Source: JAJEAO01 sp963667635
Lineage (GTDB): Bacteria; Acidobacteriota; Vicinamibacteria; Marinacidobacterales; Marinacidobacteraceae
NCBI GenBank assembly: GCA_965232015.1
Contig: OZ246946.1
Coordinates: forward strand, 558,001 to 622,000
Reading direction: 5' to 3'
DNA length: 64,000 bases
This document shows positions 18,249 to 27,554 of this stretch, in pieces. The position numbers were made by a program, and so were the translations under genes. The notes beneath the pieces are model-generated. The model searched no databases, was not told the origin of the DNA, and was given only the letters and a program-made list of their open reading frames with translations. Positions within the stretch are counted from its first letter, which is position 1, and the number at the start of each line of letters is the position of its first letter.

Positions 18249-21119
18249 CTACGGCCTGTCTTCGAGCTGGGCCGCGAGCGCGGTGAGTCGCTCCTCCTGG
18301 AGGGCGAGCGAGGCGAGGCGGGTCCGCTGGGCGGCGACCACCGCCGGGTCGGCGCGCTCCACGAAATTCGGGTTCGCGAGGCGTCGCCGGCTGGCGGCGG
18401 CCTGCTTCGCGATGCGTTGCCGCTCGGTCCCCACCCGCTTGCGCACCGCCGAGAGATCGGCCGCCTCGCCGAGCCGGGTCCAGGCCACGAAGCCGGGGTC
18501 CACGATCCGGATCTCTCCCGAGGAGGCGTCGGCGGCTGGCGCGCCGGCGGAGGGCGCGGTGAGCTCGCTGAACCGTCCGAGCGCCGCGATCGGGGCCTGA
18601 CAGCCCTCGACGAGCGCCGCGAATCCGGGGAGTTCGTCCGTTTCATGGACCCGGACCGGGAGTTTCCGATCCGGTGGCAGCCCCGCATCGGCGCGCAGTT
18701 TCCGGACGGCGGTCACGAGCCGCCGCAGCGCCGCGAACCGTTCCTCGAGTTCCGGCTCGGAGGACTCCTCCCCGGCGGGGAACGGGCTCCGGGCCAGCAC
18801 GTCCCCCTCCGGCCGATCCCCTTCCCACAATGTCTTCGCGTCCATCGCCGCGCGAAGCCGCGGATACAGCGCCTCGGTCACGAACGGGGCCACCGGGTGA
18901 AGCAGGTGGAGCACCCGGTTCATGACGCCGCCCAGGGTCGCGGCGGTCCGTCGGGCCGCGGCCGGCCCGGTCCGCATCCGGGCCTTGGCCAGCTCGACGT
19001 ACCAATCGCAGAAGTCGTTTCGCACGAAGCGGTAGAGCGCCGAGCCCACGCCGGCGAAATCGAAGCCGTCGAGGGCCGACCGCACCTCCCGGGTGCAAGA
19101 GGCCGCGCGGGACCGGATCCAGCGGTCCTCGGGGGACGGTTCGGCGAACGCTCCCTGAGGCGCCACGTTCGAGATGGACAGGAGCACGAAGCGGGACGCG
19201 TTCCACAGCTTCGTCAGGAACCGGCGGCCGATCTCGTGGAACTTGCCGAGCGAGAGCCGCATCTCCTGCCCCTCGGAGCAGAGCCGGACCAGCGTGAACC
19301 GCAGAGCGTCGGCGCCGACGCCTTCGAAGCCCGAGGGGAACGCCCGCTCGATCCGTCGGAGGATCTCCGCGGCGTTCGACGGCCGCGCCTCCTCGACCGG
19401 ACGCTTCAGCTCGTCCAGCGAGGCGCCCGAAATCACCGCCAGCGGGTCCACCCCGTTGCCCTTGCTCTTGCTCATCACCGCGCCCCGTTCGTCCAGCACG
19501 GTCGGGTGGATGTACACGTCGCGGTACGGCAGTCGGCCGGTCATCTCGAGCCCGGCGAAGTTCATCCGGGCCACCCAGAAGAAGAGGATGCCCTTGTCGG
19601 TGGAGAGCACCGAGGTCGGGTAGTAGCGCGCGAAATCCGGAGTCGCCTCCGGCCATCCGAGGGTGCTCATCGGCCACAGCCAGGAGCTGAACCAGGTGTC
19701 GAGGACATCCGCGTCCCGCCGCCACGACGCCGGATCGCGGAGGACTTCGGGCGGCGTGTCCATGCCGACCCGGACCTCCCCGGTTCGGCGGTGATGCCAG
19801 GCCGGGATGCGGTGCCCCCACCAGATCTGGCGGCTGATGGTCCAGTCGCGGATGCCGATCAGCCACTGCGCGTACACCCGCTCCCAGCGCGCCGGATGGA
19901 AGCGGAGACTTCCCTCGGACGCCTTCCTCCATTCGCCGCCGGACTTCTCCCAGCCGCTCGCCTCGAGGGCCCGGTCGGCGAGGGGTCGCATCCGCACGAA
20001 CCACTGGTCGGACAGCCGGTACTCGATCGGAGCCCCGGAGCGCTGCGCCCGCCCGAGCGGCACCTGGTGCGGCGTCACCGCCACGAGGAGGCCCTCGGCT
20101 TCGAGCGCCCGCACCGCCTCGTCGCGGGCGCGGAAACGATCCAGCCCCCGAAACGGCGCCGGGACCTCGCCGTTCAGGGAGGCGTCCTCGTTCATGACGT
20201 TCCGCGGGGTCAGGCCGTGGCGCTCCCCGATCTCGAAGTCGTGAGGATCATGCGCCGGGGTGATCTTGAGAGCCCCGGTGCCGAACTCCCGCTCCACGCC
20301 TTCGTCGGCGATGACCGGGATTTCCCGGTCGGTGAGCGGGAGCCGGACGCGGCGACCCACGAAGCGTCGGTAGCGCTCGTCGTCCGGGTGCACCGCGACC
20401 GCGACGTCGCCGAAAAGGGTCTCGGGCCGCGTGGTGGCGACCACCAGCCGCTCGGTCGGCTCGTCGGCGAGCGGATAGGCGATGGACCACAGGTGGCCGG
20501 GCTCGCCCTCCGGCGCGGTCTCGACCTCGTCGTCCGAGAGGGCGGTGCGGTCCACCGGACACCAGTTGACCACCCGCTTGCCCCGGTAGATGAGCCCCCG
20601 GTCGTAGAGCGAGCAGAACACCCGCCGCACCGCCCGCGACAGCCCCTCGTCCATGGTGAAGCGGGTGCGGCGGAAATCGCACGACGCCCCCAGCTTGCGG
20701 AGCTGATTCAGGATGACGCCGCCGTAGCGCTCCCGCCACGCCCAGACCCGTTCGATGAACGCATCCCGCCCGAGCGCCCGGTAGTCCACTCCCTGGGCGT
20801 CGAGATGCTTCCGGACCACCGTCTGGGTGGAAATCCCGGCGTGGTCCGTTCCCGGCACCCACAGCGCGTCCCGGCCGTCCATGCGCCGGTAACGCACCAG
20901 GACATCCTGGATCGTGTTGTTCAGGGCATGGCCCATGTGGAGCCGGCCGGTGACGTTGGGCGGCGGGATGACGACGGTGAAGGGCTCCTTGCCGGGATCG
21001 CCCCCCGCCCGGGGCCCGCCTTCCGGGTCCACCTCGCTCTCGAAGGCGCGCGCCTCGGTCCATCGCTCCCACGCCTCGCGCTCCACGGCCGCGGCGTCGA
21101 AGAGCGGCGGGAGGTTCAT
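18249..21119 (-). CDS. valS: Valyl-tRNA synthetase
   Basis: The 956-residue class I synthetase charges tRNA-Val. It has the HIGH-type motif in PPPNVTGRLHMGHALNN near residue 45, GTDHAGISTQ, an inserted CP1 editing domain, the KMSKS-type motif as VMSKSKGNGVDPL near 545, an anticodon-binding helical domain and a C-terminal coiled-coil arm (NFVERADPAVVAAQRTRLA). Length and motif order are typical. It starts with ATG at 21119, eleven bases after the metK stop on the same strand, which suggests an operon metK-valS-ftsB. Confidence 0.97.
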   Translation of the reverse strand: MNLPPLFDAAAVEREAWERWTEARAFESEVDPEGGPRAGGDPGKEPFTVVIPPPNVTGRLHMGHALNNTIQDVLVRYRRMDGRDALWVPGTDHAGISTQTVVRKHLDAQGVDYRALGRDAFIERVWAWRERYGGVILNQLRKLGASCDFRRTRFTMDEGLSRAVRRVFCSLYDRGLIYRGKRVVNWCPVDRTALSDDEVETAPEGEPGHLWSIAYPLADEPTERLVVATTRPETLFGDVAVAVHPDDERYRRFVGRRVRLPLTDREIPVIADEGVEREFGTGALKITPAHDPHDFEIGERHGLTPRNVMNEDASLNGEVPAPFRGLDRFRARDEAVRALEAEGLLVAVTPHQVPLGRAQRSGAPIEYRLSDQWFVRMRPLADRALEASGWEKSGGEWRKASEGSLRFHPARWERVYAQWLIGIRDWTISRQIWWGHRIPAWHHRRTGEVRVGMDTPPEVLRDPASWRRDADVLDTWFSSWLWPMSTLGWPEATPDFARYYPTSVLSTDKGILFFWVARMNFAGLEMTGRLPYRDVYIHPTVLDERGAVMSKSKGNGVDPLAVISGASLDELKRPVEEARPSNAAEILRRIERAFPSGFEGVGADALRFTLVRLCSEGQEMRLSLGKFHEIGRRFLTKLWNASRFVLLSISNVAPQGAFAEPSPEDRWIRSRAASCTREVRSALDGFDFAGVGSALYRFVRNDFCDWYVELAKARMRTGPAAARRTAATLGGVMNRVLHLLHPVAPFVTEALYPRLRAAMDAKTLWEGDRPEGDVLARSPFPAGEESSEPELEERFAALRRLVTAVRKLRADAGLPPDRKLPVRVHETDELPGFAALVEGCQAPIAALGRFSELTAPSAGAPAADASSGEIRIVDPGFVAWTRLGEAADLSAVRKRVGTERQRIAKQAAASRRRLANPNFVERADPAVVAAQRTRLASLALQEERLTALAAQLEDRP

Positions 21120-21129
21120 CGCGCCGCGC

Positions 21130-22302
21130 TCAGCGGACGGCGGCCAGCAGGTCGGCGGTCCGGTCGGTCTGCTCCCAGGGGAAGTCGGGGTTGCCGAAGT
21201 GGCCGTTCCTGGCGGTGGCGGCGTAGATCGGCCGGCGCAGGCCGAGCGTTTCGATGATCTCGGCGGGGGTCAGGCCGAAGACCTCGCGCACCGCGCGCTC
21301 GATCGCGGGCTCCGGCTGCGCGCCGGTGCCGAAGGTGTCCACCCGGACCGAGACCGGATCCCGGCGCCCGATGGCGTAGGCGAATTGCACCTCGGCGCGG
21401 CGGGCGAGGCCGGCGGCGACGATGTTCTTGGCCACCGATCGCGCCATATAGGCGGCGGAGCGGTCCACCTTGGTCGGATCCTTGCCCGAGAACGCGCCGC
21501 CACCGTGACGCGATGCCCCCCCGTAGGTGTCAACGATAATCTTCCGCCCGGTGAGTCCGCAGTCCGCCGCGGGACCCCCCTCCACGAAACGCCCAGTCGG
21601 ATTGACCAACACCTCGCGCGCGGCGTCCCGGAACGCGGACGGGAGCGAGGGCCGGATCACGCATTCCTCCACGTCGGGTCCGACCCGATGGGCGGACGCC
21701 GCCTCGTGCTGGGTCGAGGCGACCACCGTCGGGATGGCGGCGATCGCGCCCTCCGCGTCATACGCCACCGTGACCTGCGCCTTGCCGTCGGGCCCGAGAT
21801 ACGGAAGCTCGCCGCCGACCCGGACGTCGGCCAGCCGCTTCGTGATGCGGTGGGCGAGAGTGACCGGGAGCGGCATGAGCTCGGGCGTCTCGTCGCAGGC
21901 GAACCCGAACATCATCCCCTGGTCGCCGGCCCCGCCCACGTCCACGCCCTGGGCGATGTCGCCGGTCTGGCGGCCGAGAAGGATCTCGACCCGGACGCGG
22001 TCGGCGTCGAATCGGTCTTCGTTCCGGCAGTATCCGATCGAACGGATCATCTCCCGGACGATCGTCTCGAGCCGGGCGGTGGACGGCGCCGCGCGAGAGG
22101 CGACTTCCCCCGCCACGATGCAGCGCCCGGCGGTGACGAGCGTCTCGCAGGCGACTCTCGCCGCCGGGTCGCGCCGGATGAACTCGTCGAGGACGGCGTC
22201 CGAGATCTGGTCGGCCACCTTGTCCGGGTGGCCGACCGTGACCGACTCGGAGGTGAACAGCCGCAGCGCGGGCCCAAACCTCAAGTTCCGCCCCGCACTC
22301 AT
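21130..22302 (-). CDS. metK: S-adenosylmethionine synthetase
   Basis: The 390-residue enzyme makes S-adenosylmethionine from methionine and ATP. Family hallmarks are TSESVTVGHPDKVADQISDAVLD near the N-terminus, GAGDQGMMFGFA, the P-loop-like GGGAFSGKDPTKVDRSAAY and a final GHFGN with PWEQTDR. The start is ATG 22302; no strong Shine-Dalgarno is visible. The divergent spacer to the nucleotidyltransferase gene (22303-22479) shows no SAM riboswitch that I can recognise. Confidence 0.96.
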   Translation of the reverse strand: MSAGRNLRFGPALRLFTSESVTVGHPDKVADQISDAVLDEFIRRDPAARVACETLVTAGRCIVAGEVASRAAPSTARLETIVREMIRSIGYCRNEDRFDADRVRVEILLGRQTGDIAQGVDVGGAGDQGMMFGFACDETPELMPLPVTLAHRITKRLADVRVGGELPYLGPDGKAQVTVAYDAEGAIAAIPTVVASTQHEAASAHRVGPDVEECVIRPSLPSAFRDAAREVLVNPTGRFVEGGPAADCGLTGRKIIVDTYGGASRHGGGAFSGKDPTKVDRSAAYMARSVAKNIVAAGLARRAEVQFAYAIGRRDPVSVRVDTFGTGAQPEPAIERAVREVFGLTPAEIIETLGLRRPIYAATARNGHFGNPDFPWEQTDRTADLLAAVR

Positions 22303-22479
22303 CGCACCATGCGACGACTCGGCCGGGCTCACGGGGCCACGGATCCCCGCGAGCGGACGGGAAGGATTCGCATCGCTGGCCTGGGGCGCCCGCGAGCGCC
22401 CCGGGGCAGGCAGGAGGCGGGCGAAGCGGCGAATGTTACCAGCCGCCGCGGACGACCCCGGGCGGCGAGACTGGTCGGG

Positions 22480-23655
22480 ATGAACGACCTTTCCCGGCCC
22501 ACGGCGGTCCTGCTCCTCGCGGGTCGTTCGCGCCGGACCTGGCCCCTCACCGCCGACTTTCCGAAGCCGCTGCTCCCGCTGTGGGGGCGCCCGCTGACCG
22601 AGCGCGCCCTCGACCAGTTGGAGGGCGTCGTGGATACCGCCGTGCTCGTGGTGGGACACGGCCGCGAGCGCATCCTCGCTCATTTCGGTGACCGCTACCG
22701 GAGCATCCGGCTCGTCCCGGTGGTGCAGCGGACCGCCCGCGGGACCGCGGACGCGCTCCGGGTCGCGGCGCCGCTGGTGAGCGACCGCGCGCTGGTCATG
22801 AACGGCGACGACTACTACCACGGGGAGGATCTGGCTCGGGTCTCGCGGTTCCCGACCGCGATCCTGTGCCAGGAGGCGACCGATCCGTGGAACCGCGCCA
22901 CCGTCGAGGTGACCGGGGACGACTGGCTGGTGGACCTCGAGGAGAAGCCTCCCTCCGCCCGTCCCGGCGAACTCAGCAGCATCGGCGCGTATTCGCTGCG
23001 GCGGGAGGACCTGGCGCACCTGGGGGAGGTCGGGGAGAGCGTGCGCGGCGAACTCGAGCTGCCGGACCTGATCCGCATCCTGATCCGTCTTCCCGGGGTG
23101 CGCGCGGTTCGGGCCCGTCACCCGTGGATCCCGCTGACCTACGCCTGGGACGTGGTGGGGCGGGTGGCGCCGCTGTTCGCGGGGAAGCCGCCGTGGCTCG
23201 GAACCGCGCTCGGCTTCGCCACCACGGACGGTGGACTGGGATCGGGCGCGCGCCACATCGCTCCCGGCGGCCGGGTGGCGGAGGACGCCTGGCTGGTGGG
23301 CCCGGTCGAGGTCGCGGAGGGGGCCCGCATCGGGGCGGCGGCGCGGGTGGAGCGGACCGTCCTGCTCCGCGGGGCCCGGATCGGGCGGGGAGCGGTCGTC
23401 AGCGACAGCGTGCTCGGACCGGGCGCGGTGGTAGGCGCCGGGGCCCGGGTTCGATCCGGCCGCGTCGAACGAATCCAGGTGCTGGGCCACGAGGCCCGGG
23501 TCGGGGTCGAGCGGGTCGGCGCCTGTCTGGGCGAGCGCGCCTCGGTGCCGGCGGGCGCCGTGACGCCGCCGGGCCTGCTGCTCGGGCCGGGGGAGCGCTT
23601 CGACGCGGTCTTGGCTACTGCGACCGGAACAGCAGGAACGCCGACGCCAGACTGA
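22480..23655 (+). CDS. Sugar-1-phosphate nucleotidyltransferase with left-handed beta-helix end
   Basis: The 391-residue product has an N-terminal nucleotidyltransferase domain (LLLAGRSRRTWPLTADFPKP near residue 10, MNGDDYY near 107) and a C-terminal hexapeptide-type beta-helix (GLGSGARHIAPGGRVAEDAWLVGPVEVAEGARIG onward), the GlmU/bifunctional archaeal-type layout. It would activate a sugar 1-phosphate with a nucleoside triphosphate; the sugar cannot be told. The usual second Gly of the G-X-G loop is replaced by SRR. Its end overlaps the convergent lptFG gene by 41 bases. Confidence 0.85.
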   Translation: MNDLSRPTAVLLLAGRSRRTWPLTADFPKPLLPLWGRPLTERALDQLEGVVDTAVLVVGHGRERILAHFGDRYRSIRLVPVVQRTARGTADALRVAAPLVSDRALVMNGDDYYHGEDLARVSRFPTAILCQEATDPWNRATVEVTGDDWLVDLEEKPPSARPGELSSIGAYSLRREDLAHLGEVGESVRGELELPDLIRILIRLPGVRAVRARHPWIPLTYAWDVVGRVAPLFAGKPPWLGTALGFATTDGGLGSGARHIAPGGRVAEDAWLVGPVEVAEGARIGAAARVERTVLLRGARIGRGAVVSDSVLGPGAVVGAGARVRSGRVERIQVLGHEARVGVERVGACLGERASVPAGAVTPPGLLLGPGERFDAVLATATGTAGTPTPD

Positions 23656-25900
23656 AGAACAGGTTCGGGGACCAGGCCGCGAGCGCCGGTTCGAGGAGTT
23701 GGGCGTCGCCGAGGAACTCGAAGAACGGGGCGGCCAGCAGGTACACGATGCCGATCGCGAGGGCGATCCCGGCGGAGGCGGCGTTGCCCCGGTTGCCGGG
23801 CCGGAACGCGAACGGGACGCCGATCAGGACGGTGACGAGCGCGGCGAGCGGCAACGAGGCGCGGGTGTGGAGATCCACCCGGAGCTCGGTGGTCTCGTGT
23901 CCGGCGGCCTCCACCACGCGGATCCGGTCCTCGAGTTCGCGGTAGCGGAGATGATCGGGGATCTGATCTTCCGAGAGCAGTCGCTCGGGGGGCGGGAGCC
24001 CCGGAACGGGAGCGACGGCGAAGGCCGAGGAGCTGCCCGAGTTCGAATCCCGCGTGAATCCTCCGATCCCGCTCCAACGCTGCTCGGCGGCGGACCAATG
24101 GGCCGAGGCGGCCCAGGTCCGGCCGGCGAGGGACGCCGCATCGGGCCCCAGCCGGAAGACCGAGAGCCCGCCGATCACGCCATGTCCGGCGTCGAACTCG
24201 TCGTAGTGGAAGATCGTCGCGTCGTCGGCGAGCCCCCAGTGCCGCTCGAGGGGGTCCAGCCGCCGCAGCGGGGCGCCGCGAATCCGTGATCCCAGGTCGT
24301 CCGCCACCGGGCCGCTGTGCGGGATCGCGAGCTCGTCGAGGGCGACGCCGGCCGCGCTGGCGGCGAGCCCCACCGCGAGCGCCGGAACCGCCAGCCGGGC
24401 GCGGCTCACGCCGCCGGCGAGGAACGCGGTGACCTCCCGCTGCCGGCCGAGAACCCCGTAGGTGATCAGGGTGGCGGCGAGGGCCGCCAGCGGAAGCATC
24501 TCGGTCGTGAATTCGGGGACGGAGAGACCGAGGTAGCGGGCCACTTCCGGCAGCGGAATCCCGTTGTCGAAGGCGTCGGCGAGCACCGCGGTGAGCCGCC
24601 CGATGAGCTGCGCCGAAACGAGCGCGGCGAGCGCGACGACGAAGTAGCGCGAGAACTGGAGCCCGACGTAGCGGTCGAGGAGGAGCGGCCGGCCGCGGCC
24701 CGCCCGGCGGAGTCGGTGGCGCCGGTCGCGGCGGCGGCGAAGACGCTCGGTTGCGAAGTCGCGCAGCCGACCGGCCAGGCCGAAAGCGGGAGCGAGCGGG
24801 TCCAGCTCCCTCGAAGCCAGCACCAGCAGCGCGCCCGCCACCGCCAGCGCGATGAGATTCGGTCCCCACATCGAGAGCCACGGGGACATCTCTCCCGAGG
24901 CCGCCAGCTCCTCGCCGAACGAGAGCGGCACGTGGTAGCCGATCACCACCAGCACCGCGATCGCGAACGCGCCGGAACGCGCCGCGCCCGCCTGCGGACG
25001 GAGACCGAGCCCGAGTCCGATGAGTCCGAGCACGAGGCACGCCGCGGGCAGGGAGAACTTCTTGTGGATCTCGACCTGGTAGAGCGGAGCGCCGGTCTCG
25101 GCGAAAGCCTCGGTCAGCGCCTGCAGGGTCATGGCCCGCGCGTCCTGCCGCCGGCCGACCGTCTCCCGGCCGAAGAAATCGTCCGGCTCCAGCGGCAGCC
25201 GGATCTCGGCGGCGCGCTGGATCCGGTAACGGCCCGGGTCGGAGAGCCGCGCGTTGTGGACCTCGACCTCCTCGAGCTGCAGGAACGCGACCCGGTCCTC
25301 CGGCGCGGTCACCAGGCGGCCGCGCCGGGCGAGGAACAGCGTCGGGTCGTCCGGGCGGTCGGTGTCGGCGAGGAAGACGCGCTCCCACTCGCCGCCGACG
25401 CCGGACATTTCGCCCACGAGGAGGACCCGGCCGTCGAGCAGCTCGTCGTAGAAGATCCGGGGGCGGATTTCCGTGGTCAGGCGGGCGTCGAGCAGCTCGT
25501 CGCGCAGATCCACGAAGCGCCGGTTCGACTCCGGCACGACGCCGATCATGAGGAACGCGCTGAAGGCCGCCGCCCCGAGCGAGGCGATCCCGATAGGGCG
25601 CAGGAGCCGTCCCGGCGATACGCCCCCGGCCCGCATGGCGATCAGCTCGCTGCCGGCGGCGAGCCGGTTCAGAGCGAGGAGGATGCCGAGCAGGAGCGCG
25701 CTCGGCACCGCGACGACGAGCAGTCCGGGAACGAGCAGCAGCAGCGCCTGACCCACGACGCCGGGGCTCGCGCCCTGGGTGACGAGGAGCTGGAGGTTGC
25801 GGATCAGCTCGTTCAGGAGCAGGGCGAACAGGAAGACGAAAACGCCCAGGAACAGCCCCGGCCCGAGCAGCCGGAGGAGGTACCGGTCGAGGAGGCCCAC
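23615..25900 (-). CDS. lptFG: Fused LptF-LptG lipopolysaccharide export permease
   Basis: Two YjgP/YjgQ-family permeases are joined in one 761-residue chain. The first half (about 1-370) has the LptF pattern (DRYLLRLLGPGLFLGVFVF, ELIAMRAGGVS); the second (about 415-761) repeats it (LLLDRYVGLQFSRYFVVALA, EVTAFLAGGVSRAR) with its own periplasmic beta-jellyroll between transmembrane pairs. An Arg-rich linker near 385-410 joins them. With LptB this permease extracts LPS and feeds the periplasmic bridge. Separate genes are usual in Proteobacteria. Start GTG 25900, 14 bases after leuB; lptE is elsewhere in the window at 58446. Confidence 0.9.
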   Translation of the reverse strand: MGLLDRYLLRLLGPGLFLGVFVFLFALLLNELIRNLQLLVTQGASPGVVGQALLLLVPGLLVVAVPSALLLGILLALNRLAAGSELIAMRAGGVSPGRLLRPIGIASLGAAAFSAFLMIGVVPESNRRFVDLRDELLDARLTTEIRPRIFYDELLDGRVLLVGEMSGVGGEWERVFLADTDRPDDPTLFLARRGRLVTAPEDRVAFLQLEEVEVHNARLSDPGRYRIQRAAEIRLPLEPDDFFGRETVGRRQDARAMTLQALTEAFAETGAPLYQVEIHKKFSLPAACLVLGLIGLGLGLRPQAGAARSGAFAIAVLVVIGYHVPLSFGEELAASGEMSPWLSMWGPNLIALAVAGALLVLASRELDPLAPAFGLAGRLRDFATERLRRRRDRRHRLRRAGRGRPLLLDRYVGLQFSRYFVVALAALVSAQLIGRLTAVLADAFDNGIPLPEVARYLGLSVPEFTTEMLPLAALAATLITYGVLGRQREVTAFLAGGVSRARLAVPALAVGLAASAAGVALDELAIPHSGPVADDLGSRIRGAPLRRLDPLERHWGLADDATIFHYDEFDAGHGVIGGLSVFRLGPDAASLAGRTWAASAHWSAAEQRWSGIGGFTRDSNSGSSSAFAVAPVPGLPPPERLLSEDQIPDHLRYRELEDRIRVVEAAGHETTELRVDLHTRASLPLAALVTVLIGVPFAFRPGNRGNAASAGIALAIGIVYLLAAPFFEFLGDAQLLEPALAAWSPNLFFSLASAFLLFRSQ

Positions 25901-25914
25901 GCGACGGGCGTTCT

Positions 25915-26970
25915 TCAGTCGAGGGCGCCAAGCACGACGTCGGTGATCTCGCGGGTCCCGGCGCGGCCGCCGAGATCACGGGAGAGGACGTCACCGTCGA
26001 GACAGTGGTCCACCGCCGCTTGCACCGCGGCGGCCTCCCGGGCGAGGCCGAACGAGTGTTCGAGCATCATGGCGGCCGACGAGATCGCCGCCAGCGGGTT
26101 GGCGACGCCGGCGCCGACGATGTCGGGGGCGGAGCCGTGGACCGGCTCGTAGAGCCCGCCGCGGTCGCCCAGACTCGCGGACGGCAGGAGCCCCAGCGAA
26201 CCGGCGAGGACCGCGGCCTCGTCACTCAGGATGTCCCCGAACAGGTTGCCGGTGACGATCACGTCGAGGGGGCGCGGATTCCGGACCAGCTCCATGGCCG
26301 CCCGGTCCACGTACATGTGGTCGAGTTCCACGTTCGGGTACGCGGGCGCGAGTCCGGCGACCACCTCGCGCCAGAGCGCCGAGGTCTCGAGCACGTTCGC
26401 CTTGTCCACCGAGAGGAGGCGCCCCCGGCGGCGCGCGGCGGCTTCGAACCCGACGCGGGCGATGCGCTCGATCTCGCGGGCGCTGTAGCGGAGGGTGTTC
26501 ACGCCGGTCCGATCCCCGCCCTCCCCGGTGACCCCGCGGGGGGTCCCGTAATAGATCCCTCCGGTCAGCTCGCGCACGATGAGCAGGTCGGTTCCCTCGA
26601 TCGCATCGGGCCGGAAGGGCGAGTGGGGGAGGACTCGTCGGACCCGCACCGGCCGCAGGTTCGCCCATGCGCCCAGCGCTCGCCGCAGCTCCAGCAGCGC
26701 CCGCTCGGGCCGGGTCTCCTGCGGCAGGCGGTCGTGGCGGGGATCTCCCACGGCGCCGAGGAGGATCGCCGGCGCCGCGAGGCACGCTTCGCGGGTGGCG
26801 GCGGGGAACGCCTCCCCGCCCGAGTCCCACGCCGCCCCGGCGAACGGACGCCGATCCACATGGAGGGTGTGTCCGAACCGATCGGCGACGCGCTCGAGCA
26901 CCCGCTCCGCCTCCGCGATGACTTCGGGACCGATGCCGTCCCCGGGGAGGCAGACGAAGCGGATTTCCAT
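25915..26970 (-). CDS. leuB: 3-isopropylmalate dehydrogenase
   Basis: LeuB oxidises and decarboxylates 3-isopropylmalate in leucine synthesis. The 351-residue product has PGDGIGPEVIAEA near the start, the substrate region RELTGGIYYG, DKANVLETS, VTGNLFGDILSDEAA and the NAD-binding GLYEPVHGSAPDIVGAGVANPLA run, all typical. leuA, leuC and leuD are not adjacent. The ATG at 26970 is preceded at eight bases by TACGAT, so the transcript may be leaderless. lptFG follows after 14 bases. Confidence 0.96.
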   Translation of the reverse strand: MEIRFVCLPGDGIGPEVIAEAERVLERVADRFGHTLHVDRRPFAGAAWDSGGEAFPAATREACLAAPAILLGAVGDPRHDRLPQETRPERALLELRRALGAWANLRPVRVRRVLPHSPFRPDAIEGTDLLIVRELTGGIYYGTPRGVTGEGGDRTGVNTLRYSAREIERIARVGFEAAARRRGRLLSVDKANVLETSALWREVVAGLAPAYPNVELDHMYVDRAAMELVRNPRPLDVIVTGNLFGDILSDEAAVLAGSLGLLPSASLGDRGGLYEPVHGSAPDIVGAGVANPLAAISSAAMMLEHSFGLAREAAAVQAAVDHCLDGDVLSRDLGGRAGTREITDVVLGALD

Positions 26971-26978
26971 GGCTCCGG

Positions 26979-26984
26979 ATCGTA
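26979..26984 (-). promoter_or_regulatory. -10 element of leuB, leaderless spacing
   Basis: Minus-strand TACGAT is followed by eight bases and then the leuB ATG. This places the predicted transcription start at or next to the start codon. Confidence 0.5.
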
Positions 26985-27002
26985 CTCCGGAGGGAGCCCC
27001 GT

Positions 27003-27494
27003 TCAGTCGGCCGGCGGCCGGTCCGCCTGCGCGCGCTGCCTGGCGGCGATGAACCCGGCGTGGGGTACGTGGAGCAGCTTCGCCGCCTGCCGGATGAGGT
27101 GCTCCTCCTCGCCGGCGAGCGTCTCGTCGGCGAACGCCACCCGGAACAGGAGCTCGATGACCGTGACTTTCTGCGCCGGCGAGAAACTCCGGTCCACCGC
27201 CCGGGTGAACTCATAGAGCGAGACCGCCTCCGCCGCGCGTCGGGTGGCCTCGGCGAGGATCCCGGCGGTCTCTCCGGCGCTCAGCCCGAAGGCCTCGGCG
27301 AGGGCGTCGGCGGCGGCGCGCCGCTCCCGCGGGTCCACCTCGTGGTCGGCGGCCGAGACCTCGAGCAGCAGGACGGCGGTGGCGATCCGGACTTCTCCCG
27401 GGTCGGGAGGCGGTGGAGGTTCCCCGCCCGCATCCCGCCAGCGCGGCGGGGCGTCGCCGCGCCCGCCCGAAATCCAGTCGCGAATCCAGCCCAC
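27003..27494 (-). CDS. TerB-like tellurite-resistance family protein
   Basis: The 163-residue helical product has the TerB/DjlA pattern: VRIATAVLLLEVSAADHEVDPRERRAA, a central helix, then LLFRVAFADETLAGEEEHLIRQAAKLLHV, where acidic residues could bind a metal. Function is unproven in general; members are cytoplasmic stress-linked proteins. The first 35 residues are Gly/Pro rich. The start is GTG 27494. It is 32 bases upstream of leuB on the same strand, though leuB seems to have its own promoter. Confidence 0.78.
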   Translation of the reverse strand: MGWIRDWISGGRGDAPPRWRDAGGEPPPPPDPGEVRIATAVLLLEVSAADHEVDPRERRAAADALAEAFGLSAGETAGILAEATRRAAEAVSLYEFTRAVDRSFSPAQKVTVIELLFRVAFADETLAGEEEHLIRQAAKLLHVPHAGFIAARQRAQADRPPAD

Positions 27495-27554
27495 GGGCGG
27501 ATTTTCTCACGCGCTATCCGTACGACGCGGGTCGGCCGGGTCTCTCGGCGCCGG

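Noticed and set aside
22303..22479. Possible SAM riboswitch upstream of metK
   Set aside because: No recognisable SAM-I or SAM-II helices; the spacer is GC-rich and short.
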